A stretch of 37,782 nucleotides of DNA from Alphaproteobacteria bacterium (GCA_020852355.1 JADZBA010000270.1:1-37782), one strand, 5' to 3'; counted from the first letter of the stretch, positions 24,112 to 33,179 are shown. Program-made: numbers and translations. The notes: generated from the letters alone by a model not told the origin.

Positions 24112-25008
24112 TTGAGGCTGTTGCGCGCGCCGTCGCCGATGCGGCTGACCATGCCGATCCGGGCATGGATGCAGCGTTTCGCGCTCCTCCTGCTGATCCT
24201 GGCGTCCTTCGGCCTGATCGTCCTGGGCAAGGCCGACACGGTGGTGGTGGAACGCCTGCGCACGCGCACCGCCGACACGCTGGCGCCGCTGCTGGACGCG
24301 ATCTCGCGGCCGGTCGCCACCGTCGGCAGGGTCACCGACGAGGTGCGCGAGATCACCGCGCTGCGTGCCGAGAACGACCGCCTGCGCGAGGCCAACGGCC
24401 GTCTGCTGCAGTGGCAGGAGGTGGCGCGGCGGCTGGAGGCCGAGAACGGCCAGCTCCGCGAGCTCATGAACGTGACGCCGGAGCCGTCGCTGAGCTACGT
24501 GTCGGCGCGGATCATCGCCGATTCCGGCGGCGCCTTCGTGCGCAGCGTCCTGGTCAACGCCGGCGGTCGCCAGGGTGCCGCCAAGGGCCAGGCGGCGATC
24601 GCCGACCACGGTCTCGCCGGGCGCGTCGTCGAGGCCGGCGAGCGTGCCTCGCGCGTCCTGCTGATCACCGACCTCAACTCGCGCATCCCGGTCATCGTCG
24701 AGGGCACGCGCGAGCGCGCGGTGGTCGCCGGCGACAACGGCCCGCGGCCGCGCCTGCTCTACGTCGCGGCGCGCAAGGACGGGCTGCGCGGCGGCGAGCG
24801 GGTGGTGACGTCGGGCCATGGCGGGGTGTTCCCCCCGGGCATCCCGATCGGCGAAGTGGTGCTCGGCGAGGACGCGGCGCCGCGCGTGCTGCCCTATGTC
24901 GACTTCGACCGCCTGGAGTATGTGCGCCTCGTCGACACCGGCCTCGCGCAGACGTTGAGCGAGCCCATACCGGGCCCGCAGCGCATCCGGGGGCGCGGCC
25001 GGCAGTGA
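24112..25008 (+). CDS. mreC: Rod-shape determining protein MreC
   Basis: Bitopic inner-membrane protein whose periplasmic domain activates PBP2-RodA. It has 298 residues with one TM near residues 24-42 (FALLLLILASFGLIVLG), an Asn/Glu/Arg-rich coiled coil near 80-120 (LRAENDRLREANGRLLQ), and two beta-barrel domains with SYVSARIIADSGGAFVRSVLVNAG and GVFPPGIPIGEVV. The start is most likely TTG at 24112, because a perfect gaggaggggg SD sits 5-8 bases upstream; the ATG at 24139 has no SD. The stop overlaps mreD by 4 bases (GTGA). Confidence 0.95.
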   Translation: MRLLRAPSPMRLTMPIRAWMQRFALLLLILASFGLIVLGKADTVVVERLRTRTADTLAPLLDAISRPVATVGRVTDEVREITALRAENDRLREANGRLLQWQEVARRLEAENGQLRELMNVTPEPSLSYVSARIIADSGGAFVRSVLVNAGGRQGAAKGQAAIADHGLAGRVVEAGERASRVLLITDLNSRIPVIVEGTRERAVVAGDNGPRPRLLYVAARKDGLRGGERVVTSGHGGVFPPGIPIGEVVLGEDAAPRVLPYVDFDRLEYVRLVDTGLAQTLSEPIPGPQRIRGRGRQ

Positions 25009-25520
25009 CGGCGGGCGTCCTGCATCGCCTCGACGGCTGGGCGCGCGACCTGCTGCCGACGTTGCTGACCGTGGCGCTGCTGCTGCTGTCGGCCGTGCGC
25101 GTGCCGATGGCGGGCTTCCGCACCATGACGCCGGCCGTCGTCCTGATCGCCGTCTACCACTGGACGGTGCACCGGCCGGAGCTGCTGCCGCCGGGGGTGA
25201 TCTTCGTCGTCGGGCTGGTGCAGGACCTGCTGACGGGCAGCCCCTTCGGGACCGGCCCGCTGACCCTCCTCGCGGTGCATGTCCTGGTGGTGTCGCAGCG
25301 CCGGATCCTGCACGGCAAGGCGTTCCTCATCGCGTGGTGGGGCTTCGGCCTGGTCGCCGCGACCACCTTTCTCGTCCTCTGGGCTGCCGGCAGCGCGCTG
25401 TCGGGCGTGCTGCTCGACCCACGCGAAGTGGCGTTCCGCTGCCTCGTCACGGTCACCGTCTATCCGCTGTTCGCCGCGCTCTTCCTCGGCGTGCAGCGGG
25501 CCTTCATGACGCGGGCCTGA
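25005..25520 (+). CDS. mreD: Rod-shape determining protein MreD
   Basis: Small polytopic inner-membrane elongasome component of 171 residues with about five to six hydrophobic segments. PGVIFVVGLVQDLLTGSPFGTGPLTLLAVHVLV is the family signature region. The frame in the track begins at 24165 as mreC antiphase read-through. The real start is the GTG at 25005, which overlaps the mreC stop as GTGA and implies translational coupling. mrdA begins 3 bases after its stop. Confidence 0.92.
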   Translation: MTAGVLHRLDGWARDLLPTLLTVALLLLSAVRVPMAGFRTMTPAVVLIAVYHWTVHRPELLPPGVIFVVGLVQDLLTGSPFGTGPLTLLAVHVLVVSQRRILHGKAFLIAWWGFGLVAATTFLVLWAAGSALSGVLLDPREVAFRCLVTVTVYPLFAALFLGVQRAFMTRA

Positions 25521-25523
25521 TCC

Positions 25524-27398
25524 GTGCGGCAGGAGCGCAGCCGGGCCAAGGTCTTCACGCGGCGCGCCCTGCTGCTGGCGGGTGGCCAGGCGGTGCTCTT
25601 CGCGGCCCTCGGGGCGCGCCTCTACTATCTCCAGGTGGTCGAGGCCAACCGCTACACGATGCTGGCCGAGGAGAACCGCATCAACATCCGCCTGCTGCCG
25701 CCGCCGCGCGGGCGCGTCGTCGACCGCTTCGGCGACCCGGTGGCGGTCAACCACGAGGACTATCGCCTGGTCCTGGTGCCCGAGCAGATCGGCGACCTCG
25801 ACAAGGCGCTCGACATCATCGACCGCATCGTGCCCCTCGGCGAGATCGAGCGCCGCCGAGTGCTGCGCGAGACGCGGCGCAAGCGCGGCTTCGTGCCGAT
25901 CCTGGTGCGGGGCAACCTGACCTGGGACGAGGTCGCGCGGATCGAGGTGAACGCCGTCGACCTGCCCGGCGTGGCGATCGATCCCGGGCTGACGCGGCAC
26001 TACCCGCAGGGCGCGGTGATGAGCCATGTCGTCGGCTACGTCGCCGCGGTCGCGGAGCACGAGCTGACCGGCGACCCGCTGCTCGAACTGCCGGACTTCC
26101 GGATCGGCAAGAACGGCATCGAGCGGCACCGCGAGCTCGACCTGCGCGGCGCCGCCGGGGCGAGCGAGGTCGAGGTGAACGCCTACGGGCGCGTGATCCG
26201 CGAGCTCGGCCGCCAGGACGGACGCCCTGGCGAGGAGGTGACGCTCACCGTCGACCTCGGGCTGCAGCGCTACGTCACGGACCGGCTGGCGCAGGAGCAG
26301 AGCGCGTCGGCCGTCGTCCTCGACATCCATACCGGCGAGGTGATGTCGCTGGTGTCGAGCCCCGGCTTCGATCCCAACCTGTTCTCGACCGGGCTGACGA
26401 TGCAGCAGTGGAACGCGCTGCGCGGCGATCCCCGCGGGCCTCTCAGCAACAAGGCGATCGCCGGACAGTACGCGCCGGGCTCCACCTTCAAGATGATGGT
26501 GGCGGTCGCCGCCCTCGAGACCAAGGCCGTGACGGCCGACCAGCGCATCCTCTGCCCCGGCCATCTCGAGCTGGGCGACCAGCGCTTCCACTGCTGGAAG
26601 CGCGGCGGCCACGGGCCGATGAACCTGCACGACGCGCTGAAGCACTCCTGCGACGTCTATTTCTACGAAGCCGCCCGCCGCGTCGGCATCGACCGCCTGG
26701 CGCCGATCTGCCGGCGCTTCGGCCTGGGCGAGCCGCTCGGCATCGACCTGCCGGGGGAGCGCGGCGGCCTCATCCCGTCGCGCGAATGGAAGCAGGCGAC
26801 CGGCCGCCAGGCGTGGCAGCAGGGCGAGACGATCCTGACCGGCATCGGCCAGGGCTACGTGCTGACGACGCCGCTGCAGCTCGCGGTGATGACGGCGCGC
26901 CTCGTCAACGGCGGCCGCGCGGTGGTGCCGCGCCTGACCCGGCCGCAGGGCGTGATGCGCCAGGACGAGCCGGCGCCGCGGCGCGACCTCTTCCCCGCGC
27001 TCGGCGTCGCCCCGGCGAGCCTCGCGGCGGTGGTCCACGGCATGGTCGCGGTGACCAACGACCAGGGCGGCACCGCCTACGCGATCCGCATCCGCGAGCC
27101 GGAGATGGCGATGGGCGGCAAGACCGGGACCTCCCAGGTCCGCCGCATCACCATGGCGGAGCGCGAGCGCGGCGTGCGCAAGAACGAAGAGCTGCCCTGG
27201 CGGGAGCGCGACCACGCCCTCTTCGTCGGCTTCGCCCCGGTCGGTGCGCCGCGCTACGCCGTGGCGGTGGTCGTCGAGCATGGCGGCGGCGGCAGCTCCG
27301 TCGCCGGCCCGATCGCCCGCGACATCCTGCTGGAGACCCAGCGCCGTGATCCCGCGCGCCGGGTGCCGCCCCAGCACCAGCTGGCGCAGCGCGAATGA
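25524..27398 (+). CDS. mrdA: Penicillin-binding protein 2 (elongasome transpeptidase)
   Basis: Class B PBP that cross-links peptidoglycan during cell elongation, working with RodA. It has 624 residues: short cytoplasmic tail, TM near residues 14-36, pedestal/dimerisation domain with RLLPPPRGRVVDRFGDPVA near 57-74, and the transpeptidase domain. Catalytic motifs are Ser320-Thr-Phe-Lys323 in YAPGSTFKMM, Ser375-Cys-Asp in KHSCDVYFYE, and Lys533-Thr-Gly-Thr in GGKTGTSQV. The start is GTG at 25524, 3 bases after mreD, with no good SD, so it probably relies on coupling. The stop overlaps rodA as ATGA. Confidence 0.97.
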   Translation: MRQERSRAKVFTRRALLLAGGQAVLFAALGARLYYLQVVEANRYTMLAEENRINIRLLPPPRGRVVDRFGDPVAVNHEDYRLVLVPEQIGDLDKALDIIDRIVPLGEIERRRVLRETRRKRGFVPILVRGNLTWDEVARIEVNAVDLPGVAIDPGLTRHYPQGAVMSHVVGYVAAVAEHELTGDPLLELPDFRIGKNGIERHRELDLRGAAGASEVEVNAYGRVIRELGRQDGRPGEEVTLTVDLGLQRYVTDRLAQEQSASAVVLDIHTGEVMSLVSSPGFDPNLFSTGLTMQQWNALRGDPRGPLSNKAIAGQYAPGSTFKMMVAVAALETKAVTADQRILCPGHLELGDQRFHCWKRGGHGPMNLHDALKHSCDVYFYEAARRVGIDRLAPICRRFGLGEPLGIDLPGERGGLIPSREWKQATGRQAWQQGETILTGIGQGYVLTTPLQLAVMTARLVNGGRAVVPRLTRPQGVMRQDEPAPRRDLFPALGVAPASLAAVVHGMVAVTNDQGGTAYAIRIREPEMAMGGKTGTSQVRRITMAERERGVRKNEELPWRERDHALFVGFAPVGAPRYAVAVVVEHGGGGSSVAGPIARDILLETQRRDPARRVPPQHQLAQRE

Positions 27399-28549
27399 CC
27401 TCCTTCGACAGCCCGTCCCGGGCGCGCGGGCCCCTCCTCCTCGACCGCATCTGGCAGATCAACTGGGGGCTCGTGCTGCTGCTGGGGATGATCGCGGGGG
27501 TCGGCTTCGCGATGCTCTATTCGGCGGCCGGCGGCAGCTTCCAGCCCTGGTCCGAGAAGCAGATGATCCGCTTCGCGATCGGTGTCGCCTGCCTGGTGCT
27601 GGTGGCGCTGGTCGACCTGCGCGTCTGGCTGCGCCTCGCCTACCTGATCTACCTTGTCGCGTTCGCCCTCCTCGTCGCGGTCGAAATCCGCGGCGAGATC
27701 GGCATGGGCGCACAGCGCTGGATCGACTTCGGATTCATCCAGATCCAGCCCTCGGAAATCATGAAGATCGCCCTGGTGCTGGCGCTCGCCCGCTACTTCA
27801 ACGGCCTCGACCTCGACGAGACCGGACGCCCGGTCCTGATCGTCGTCCCGACGCTGCTGGTGCTGGCGCCGGCGGCGCTGGTCCTGAAGCAGCCCGATCT
27901 CGGCACGGCCATCATGCTGATGGCGGGCGGGGCGGCGGTCTTCTTCATCGCCGGGGTACGGATGTGGAAGTTCGGCGCCGCGCTGGGGCTCGCCGCCGCG
28001 GCCGTGCCGATCGCCTGGGAGTTCCTGCGCGACTACCAGAAGAAGCGGGTGCTGACCTTCCTCAATCCGGAGGCCGATCCCCTGGGGGCGGGCTACCACA
28101 TCATCCAGTCGAAGATCGCGCTGGGATCGGGGGGCGTCTTCGGCAAGGGCTTCCTCCAGGGCACCCAGGCCCATCTCAACTTCCTGCCGGAGAAGCAGAC
28201 GGACTTCATCTTCACCATGCTGGCGGAGGAATGGGGCCTGGTCGGCGGGCTGACCCTGCTGGGCCTCTACGCCCTGGTGATCGCCTACGGCTTCCTGATC
28301 GCGCTGCGCAGCCGCAACCAGTTCGGCCGCATCCTGGCGCTCGGCGTCACCACGACGCTCTTCCTCTATGTCTTCATCAACAGCGCCATGGTCATGGGCC
28401 TGCTGCCGGTGGTCGGCGTGCCCCTGGCGCTGGTCTCGTTCGGCGGCACCGCGATGCTGACCGTGATGTTCGGGATGGGCCTCGTCGTGTGCGTCTATGT
28501 GCACCGCGACATGGAGATCAACCGGCAGGGCGAGGCCGGGCCGGAGTGA
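27395..28549 (+). CDS. rodA: Peptidoglycan glycosyltransferase RodA (SEDS family)
   Basis: Polytopic SEDS-family glycosyltransferase that polymerises lipid II during elongation with PBP2. It has 384 residues and about ten hydrophobic segments. Recognisable blocks are GMGAQRWIDFGFIQIQPSEIMKIALVLALARYF in the middle, LKQPDLGTAIMLMAGGAAVFFIAG, VLTFLNPEADPLGAGYHIIQSKIALGSGG, and FLPEKQTDFIFTMLAEEWGLVGG, which contains the conserved Asp and Glu of the family. ATGA overlap with mrdA at 27395-27398. The operon ends here; a promoter for tRNA-Lys starts 9 bases after the stop. Confidence 0.97.
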   Translation: MTSFDSPSRARGPLLLDRIWQINWGLVLLLGMIAGVGFAMLYSAAGGSFQPWSEKQMIRFAIGVACLVLVALVDLRVWLRLAYLIYLVAFALLVAVEIRGEIGMGAQRWIDFGFIQIQPSEIMKIALVLALARYFNGLDLDETGRPVLIVVPTLLVLAPAALVLKQPDLGTAIMLMAGGAAVFFIAGVRMWKFGAALGLAAAAVPIAWEFLRDYQKKRVLTFLNPEADPLGAGYHIIQSKIALGSGGVFGKGFLQGTQAHLNFLPEKQTDFIFTMLAEEWGLVGGLTLLGLYALVIAYGFLIALRSRNQFGRILALGVTTTLFLYVFINSAMVMGLLPVVGVPLALVSFGGTAMLTVMFGMGLVVCVYVHRDMEINRQGEAGPE

Positions 28550-28557
28550 CGGCGCTA

Positions 28558-28586
28558 TCGACAAGCCGAGGGGGCTTTGCTATATG
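28558..28586 (+). promoter_or_regulatory. Promoter of tRNA-Lys
   Basis: TCGACA and TATATG with a 17-base spacer, in front of the tRNA by 12 bases; upstream TGC gives an extended -10 flavour (TGCTATAT). The tRNA is therefore transcribed independently of the elongasome operon. Confidence 0.65.
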
Positions 28587-28598
28587 CCGCCGCCCGGC

Positions 28599-28674
<76 letters not shown>

Positions 28675-28813
28675 TTCCTTCCGCCGGACCCGACCCCTCC
28701 CGGACGACCGCACGACGAACCGGCGAGCGCCGTCGTCCCCCGCTCCACTTCGGGCCGCTGGCGAGCGACGACGAAATCGTGGTTTCCTTCGCCATCGACA
28801 GGGGAGGCGATCG

Positions 28814-29752
28814 ATGAGGAAGCTCGCGCGGGCGCTGGCGCTGCTGGCCCTGCTGCCGACCGCGGCGGCGGCCTATCCCGAGCGGCCGGTCAAGCTGATC
28901 GTGCCGTGGGCGGCTGGCGGCGACACCGACAACATTTTCCGGCCGTTCGGCCAGGCGTTCCAGAAGCAGCTCGGCGAGACCGTGGTCATCGCCAACATCG
29001 GCGGCGCCTCGGGCACCGTCGGCGCGCGCGAGGCGAAGAATGCGCCGGCCGACGGCTACACCCTGTTCGCCGTGCACGACTACATCCACCTCACCTACTA
29101 CACCGGCGTCTCCGACGTGGCGCATACCGACTTCGCGCCGGTCTGTGCCGTCGCCTCGACGCCGTCGGTCCTCACCGCCAGCCCCAAGACCAAGTGGCGG
29201 ACGCTGCCGGAGCTGGTGGCCGACGCCAAGGCGCGACCCGGCCAGATCACCGTCGGCGCGACGCTCGGCTCGACCAGCCATTTCTTCCCCGCGATCTTCG
29301 AGAAGGCGGCCGGCGTGCGGCTGAAGTACGTCTCCTACGACGGCCTGGCGCAGCGCATGAACGCCATCCTCGGCGGGCATATCGACCTGACCGACGGCAA
29401 CCTCACCCAGAAGGGCAAGGTCGACGCGGGCCAGCTCCGCTTCCTCGCCGTGGGCACCGAGAAGCGCAGCCCGGAGATTCCCGACGTGCCGACCTTCAAG
29501 GAGCTCGGTCTCGACGTGGTCTACGCGGTCGTGCGCGGGGTCATGGCGCCGAAGGCGACGCCGGAGCCGGTGCTGGCGACCCTCGACGGCGCCTGCACCA
29601 AGGCGGTCCGGGACCCGGTCTTCGCCCAGTCGATGAAGGTGCAGGGCACCGACGTGCACCATCTCGACCGCAAGGGCTATGCCGCCTTCCTCGCGCGGGT
29701 CGATGCGGAGAACCGGCTGCTGGCCCAGGAGCTCGGGCTGCTGCGGCGCTAG
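28814..29752 (+). CDS. tctC: Tripartite tricarboxylate transporter substrate-binding protein (TctC/Bug family)
   Basis: Periplasmic solute-binding protein of 312 residues that delivers a carboxylate or related anion to the TctAB permease. The signal peptide (MRKLARALALLALLPTAAAA) is cleaved near residue 20, followed by the family N-terminus YPERPVKLIVPWAAGGDTDNIFRPFGQAF. ANIGGASGTVGAREAKNAPADGYTLF is the characteristic ligand loop. There is no internal Cys near the cleavage site. The SD ggggagg is 6-8 bases before ATG 28814. It begins a tight tctC-tctB-tctA-SDR operon (gaps 24, 10, 17 bases). The ligand cannot be read from sequence; Bug proteins bind diverse organic acids. Confidence 0.94.
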   Translation: MRKLARALALLALLPTAAAAYPERPVKLIVPWAAGGDTDNIFRPFGQAFQKQLGETVVIANIGGASGTVGAREAKNAPADGYTLFAVHDYIHLTYYTGVSDVAHTDFAPVCAVASTPSVLTASPKTKWRTLPELVADAKARPGQITVGATLGSTSHFFPAIFEKAAGVRLKYVSYDGLAQRMNAILGGHIDLTDGNLTQKGKVDAGQLRFLAVGTEKRSPEIPDVPTFKELGLDVVYAVVRGVMAPKATPEPVLATLDGACTKAVRDPVFAQSMKVQGTDVHHLDRKGYAAFLARVDAENRLLAQELGLLRR

Positions 29753-29776
29753 GTCGCTCTCCGGGAAGGCGGGCCG

Positions 29777-30247
29777 GTGCGGCTCCCGCGCGACACGCTG
29801 GCGGGCCTGCTCGGTCTCGCGCTCAGCGTCTGGCTCTTCGCGCTGACGGCCGGGCTGCCGAAGTCGTCGTTCGTGCCGATCGGCCCGGACTTCTACCCGC
29901 GCATCGTCCTGGCGGCGACGGCGCTGCTCAGCGTCGCGGTCGCCGTCGAGGGCGTGCGCGGGCGGCGACCGCGGCTGCCCGGGGCCGCGCCGCGGCGCAA
30001 CCTCCGGCTCGTCTTACTCACCTTCCTCGTCTTCGGCCTCTATGTCGCGCTGCTGCCGCTCCTGGGATTCCGGGCGGCGACGCTCGCCTTCCTCCTGGCG
30101 CTCCAGGTGGTCCTGGACCCGCCCGCGGATCGCCGCCGGTGGGTGACCGTCGCGCTGGTGGCGGTGGTCACCACCGCGGTGGCCTACTTCGCCTTCGAGC
30201 GTTATCTCTCGGTACTGCTGCCGCGCGGCAGCCTGACCGGCTTCTGA
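29777..30247 (+). CDS. tctB: Tripartite tricarboxylate transporter small permease TctB
   Basis: Small inner-membrane subunit of 156 residues with four hydrophobic segments (residues 10-27, 36-54, 75-105, 120-140). The FVPIGPDFYPRIVLAATALLSVAVA stretch is typical of TctB. The start is GTG at 29777 with a weak purine-rich block (gggaaggcggg) upstream. It lies 24 bases after tctC and 10 before tctA. Confidence 0.9.
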   Translation: MRLPRDTLAGLLGLALSVWLFALTAGLPKSSFVPIGPDFYPRIVLAATALLSVAVAVEGVRGRRPRLPGAAPRRNLRLVLLTFLVFGLYVALLPLLGFRAATLAFLLALQVVLDPPADRRRWVTVALVAVVTTAVAYFAFERYLSVLLPRGSLTGF

Positions 30248-30257
30248 GGCGGCGGCG

Positions 30258-31790
30258 ATGCTGGCGCTCCTCGCCGACGGCATCCTCGACGTCCTGCAGC
30301 TCAAGTACCTGGTGCCGCTCGCCGCCGGCACGCTGATCGGCGTGGTCGGCGGCGCCATGCCGGGCATCACCATCACCATGACCGTCATCATGGTGCTGCC
30401 CTTCACCTTCGGGCTGGAGCCCCTGCAGGGCCTGGCGGCGATGATCGGCGTCTATGTCGGCGGCGAATCGGGCGGCCTCATCACGGCGACGCTGCTCGGC
30501 ATTCCCGGCAAGCCTTCGTCGATCTCGACCATGTTCGACGGCTTCCCGATGACCCGGAAGGGCGAGCCGGGGCGGGCGGTTTGGCTCGGCGTCTGGGCGT
30601 CCTTCTTCGGCGGCCTGCTGGGCGGCGTGTTCCTCATCGGCGCCACCGGCTGGCTCGCCGAGATCGCGCTCGAGTTCGGCCCGTGGGAGTTCTTCGCGCT
30701 CTTCATCTTCGCCCTCTCGATGGTCGCCGGGCTGACCGAGGAGTCGCTGGCGAAGGGCCTGCTCGCCGGCGCGCTGGGCCTGATCATCACGATCTTCGGC
30801 GCCGATCCGATCATGAGCGTGCCGCGCTTCACCATGGGCAGCGAGCTGCTGCGCGGCGGCTTTCCCTTCCTGCCGGTGCTGATCGGTATCTTCGCCTTCG
30901 CCCAGATCATGACCGACATCGAGCGGGCGCGCTCGCTGGCCGAATCGGACGCCTCGGCGCGCGACCTCGTCAGCCTCGCCGTCTCGCACGTGAAGGTCGT
31001 GGGCGAGATCCTCGGCCGGCCCTTCCTGCTGCTGTGGTCGACCTTCATCGGCCTCCTGATCGGCGTGCTGCCGGCGATCGGCGGCAGCGCCGCCAGCGTC
31101 ATGGCGTACGACCAGGCCAAGAAGCTGTCGCGCCATCCCGAGCGCTTCGGCACCGGCACGCCCGAGGGGATCATCGCGTCGGAAGCCTCGAACAACGCCA
31201 ATGTCGGCGGCTCGCTGGTCACCATCATGGCCTTCGGCATCCCGGGCGACGCGGTGACCGCGGTGATGCTGGGCGCCATGACCATCCACGGCATCCAGTC
31301 CGGCCCGCTCTTCATGAGCCAGGAGACGACGCTGGCCTACGGCATCTTCGCCGCCTATCTGCTGGCCCATCCGATCATGCTGGCGATCATGGCGGTCGGC
31401 GCGCGCTGGTTCCTGCGCATCGTGCTGGTGCCGAAGTCGATCCTGATCCCGGTCGTGCTGGTGCTGTGCGTCGTCGGCGCCTACGCGCTCAACAACACCA
31501 TGGACAGCGTCTGGGTGCTGGCGCTCTTCGGCGTCATCGGCTACGGGCTGGTCAAGCTGGGCTTCCCGCTCGCCCCGCTGATCCTCGGGCTCATCCTCGG
31601 CGACCAGATCGAGGTCAACCTGGTGCGCGCACTGATGACCGATTCCGATCCGGCGCTGTTCGTCACGCGGCCGATCTCGGCGCTGCTGCTGGCGCTCTCG
31701 GCGGGCTCGATCGCGCTGGCGCTGTGGCAGCGTCGCCGCCAGCGCCGGCGCCAACCGGCGGCGGACGGCGCGCCCGACGTCGATTTCTGA
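30258..31790 (+). CDS. tctA: Tripartite tricarboxylate transporter large permease TctA
   Basis: Main membrane subunit of the tripartite tricarboxylate transporter, 510 residues with about 11-12 hydrophobic segments. Conserved blocks are GVVGGAMPGITITMTVIMVLPFTFGLEP, GGESGGLITATLLGIPGKPSSISTMFDGFPMTRKGEPGRAV, and EASNNANVGGSLVTIMAFGIPGDAVTAVMLGAMTIHGIQSGP. Two homologous halves are suggested by the repeated PGxxx-pattern in residues 30-90 and 300-350. The energy source is a proton or sodium gradient. Downstream is the SDR gene after 17 bases. Confidence 0.95.
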   Translation: MLALLADGILDVLQLKYLVPLAAGTLIGVVGGAMPGITITMTVIMVLPFTFGLEPLQGLAAMIGVYVGGESGGLITATLLGIPGKPSSISTMFDGFPMTRKGEPGRAVWLGVWASFFGGLLGGVFLIGATGWLAEIALEFGPWEFFALFIFALSMVAGLTEESLAKGLLAGALGLIITIFGADPIMSVPRFTMGSELLRGGFPFLPVLIGIFAFAQIMTDIERARSLAESDASARDLVSLAVSHVKVVGEILGRPFLLLWSTFIGLLIGVLPAIGGSAASVMAYDQAKKLSRHPERFGTGTPEGIIASEASNNANVGGSLVTIMAFGIPGDAVTAVMLGAMTIHGIQSGPLFMSQETTLAYGIFAAYLLAHPIMLAIMAVGARWFLRIVLVPKSILIPVVLVLCVVGAYALNNTMDSVWVLALFGVIGYGLVKLGFPLAPLILGLILGDQIEVNLVRALMTDSDPALFVTRPISALLLALSAGSIALALWQRRRQRRRQPAADGAPDVDF

Positions 31791-31807
31791 AACGGGAGGA
31801 GCGTTCC

Positions 31808-32575
31808 ATGGGCCTGTTCGATCTCACCGGCCGCGTCGCGATCGTCACCGGCGGCAATGGCGGCATCGGCCTCGGCATGGCCAAGGGCCTGGCCGGGGCG
31901 GGTGCGGCGGTCGTCGTCGCGGGCCGCAACGCGGAGAAGAGCGCCGCCGCGGTGAAGGCGCTGCAGGCGCTCGGCGCCAAGGCCGCGTCCGCCGAGGTCG
32001 ACGTCTGCGACGAGGCGTCGGTCGCGGCGATGGTCGAGCGGGCCGAGAAGGCGATGGGCCGCATCGACATCCTCGTCAACAACGCCGGCATCAACATCCG
32101 CAAGCGGCCCGAGGAGTACGTGCTGGCCGAGTGGACGAAGGTGATCGAGACCAACCTGACCTCGGCCTTCCTGTGCAGCCACGCCGTCTATCCCGCGATG
32201 AAGCGCGCGGGCGGCGGCAAGATCATCAACATCGGCTCGATGATGTCGATCTTCGGCGCCGCCTTCACCTCGGCCTACGCCGCCAGCAAGGGCGGCATCG
32301 TGCAGTTCAGCAAGGCGCTCGCCACCGCCTGGGCGGTCGACAACATCCAGGTCAATGCGGTGCTGCCCGGCTGGATCGACACCGACCTGACGCGCGCCGC
32401 CCGCACCCAGGTGCAGGGTCTCAACGAGCGCGTCCTCGCCCGCACGCCGGCCGGCCGCTGGGGCACGCCCGACGACCATGCCGGCATCGCCGTGTTCCTG
32501 GCGAGCGCCGCCTCCGACTTCGTCACCGGGACGGCGATCCCGGTCGACGGCGGCTATTCGGTGCAGGGCGTGTAG
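31808..32575 (+). CDS. Short-chain dehydrogenase/reductase (classical SDR)
   Basis: NAD(P)-dependent oxidoreductase of 255 residues with Rossmann motif TGGNGGIG at 14-21, NNAG at 91-94, catalytic Ser144, Tyr157 and Lys161 (AYAASK), and a PVDGGYSVQGV end. The overall pattern (MGLFDLTGRVAIVTGGNGGIG...) resembles gluconate 5-dehydrogenase or 2-deoxy-gluconate 3-dehydrogenase-like SDRs, so a sugar acid or hydroxy-acid oxidised after TctABC uptake is a fair guess. The SD is gggaggag 6 bases before ATG 31808. It ends the tct operon and converges with the FMN reductase gene (9-base gap). Confidence 0.92.
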   Translation: MGLFDLTGRVAIVTGGNGGIGLGMAKGLAGAGAAVVVAGRNAEKSAAAVKALQALGAKAASAEVDVCDEASVAAMVERAEKAMGRIDILVNNAGINIRKRPEEYVLAEWTKVIETNLTSAFLCSHAVYPAMKRAGGGKIINIGSMMSIFGAAFTSAYAASKGGIVQFSKALATAWAVDNIQVNAVLPGWIDTDLTRAARTQVQGLNERVLARTPAGRWGTPDDHAGIAVFLASAASDFVTGTAIPVDGGYSVQGV

Positions 32576-32584
32576 GCGGCGGCG

Positions 32585-33151
32585 CTACCGCAGCCGCCCG
32601 ATGAAGGCGGCGAAGGCGACGAGTTGCCTGGCGATGAAGTCGCGCGTCGTCGCGTCGGTCAATGCGCCGGTCCTCTCGTCGACCTTGGTCTGCACCGAGG
32701 GGACCATGACCTCGGGCTTGTTGAGGACGTAGCCGTCGAGGAAGACCATCGCCTGGCGCAGATGGTACTGGCAGCGCGCGCCACCGAGCAGGCCCTGGGA
32801 TGCCGTCTGCAGCGCGATGGGCTTGCCGGCGAAGGGCTGGTCGGGCAGGCGCGACAGCCAGTCGATGGCGTTCTTGAGACCCCCTGGGATCGAGTAGTTG
32901 TATTCCGGCGTCACGATCAGCAGCCCGTCGGCGGCGCGGATCGCGTCGGCCATGGCGGTGACCGCGGCGGGGAACCCCTCGGCCTGGATGTCGGCGTCGT
33001 AGATCGGCAGCTCGCGGACCGAGCCCAGCGCCTTCACCGTCATGCCGGGGGGAGCGAGCGCCGGCAGGGCACGGGCGACCGCGGCGTTGTACGAGCCCTT
33101 CCGCAGGCTTCCGAGGAGCGTCGCGATCGTCACGGTCTTCGTTTCGGTCAT
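32585..33151 (-). CDS. NAD(P)H-dependent FMN reductase / quinone reductase (ChrR-like)
   Basis: Flavodoxin-like FMN enzyme of 188 residues. FMN-phosphate binding loop GSLRKGSYN is at 14-22, and the second FMN motif PEYNYSIPGGLKNAIDW is at 82-98. These define the NADPH-dependent FMN reductase family (ChrR, YieF, SsuE relatives), which reduces quinones, flavin and some metal or nitro compounds. It is cytosolic. It lies 28 bases downstream of the last ABC permease gene on the same strand, so it is probably expressed with the amino-acid importer. The physiological acceptor is unknown. Confidence 0.92.
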   Translation of the reverse strand: MTETKTVTIATLLGSLRKGSYNAAVARALPALAPPGMTVKALGSVRELPIYDADIQAEGFPAAVTAMADAIRAADGLLIVTPEYNYSIPGGLKNAIDWLSRLPDQPFAGKPIALQTASQGLLGGARCQYHLRQAMVFLDGYVLNKPEVMVPSVQTKVDERTGALTDATTRDFIARQLVAFAAFIGRLR

Positions 33152-33179
33152 GGTTCCTCGATCTCCCGTATGAGCCGCC

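Noticed and set aside
24894-27377. 827-residue minus-strand ORF opposite mreC-mrdA
   Set aside because: It is a shadow of the elongasome operon; composition is biased to Arg, His, Asp and Gln with no domain pattern.
28731-28773. Inverted repeat (cgtcgtc/gacgacg) after tRNA-Lys as a terminator
   Set aside because: The arms are 29 bases apart with no U tract, so the pairing is likely chance in GC-rich sequence.
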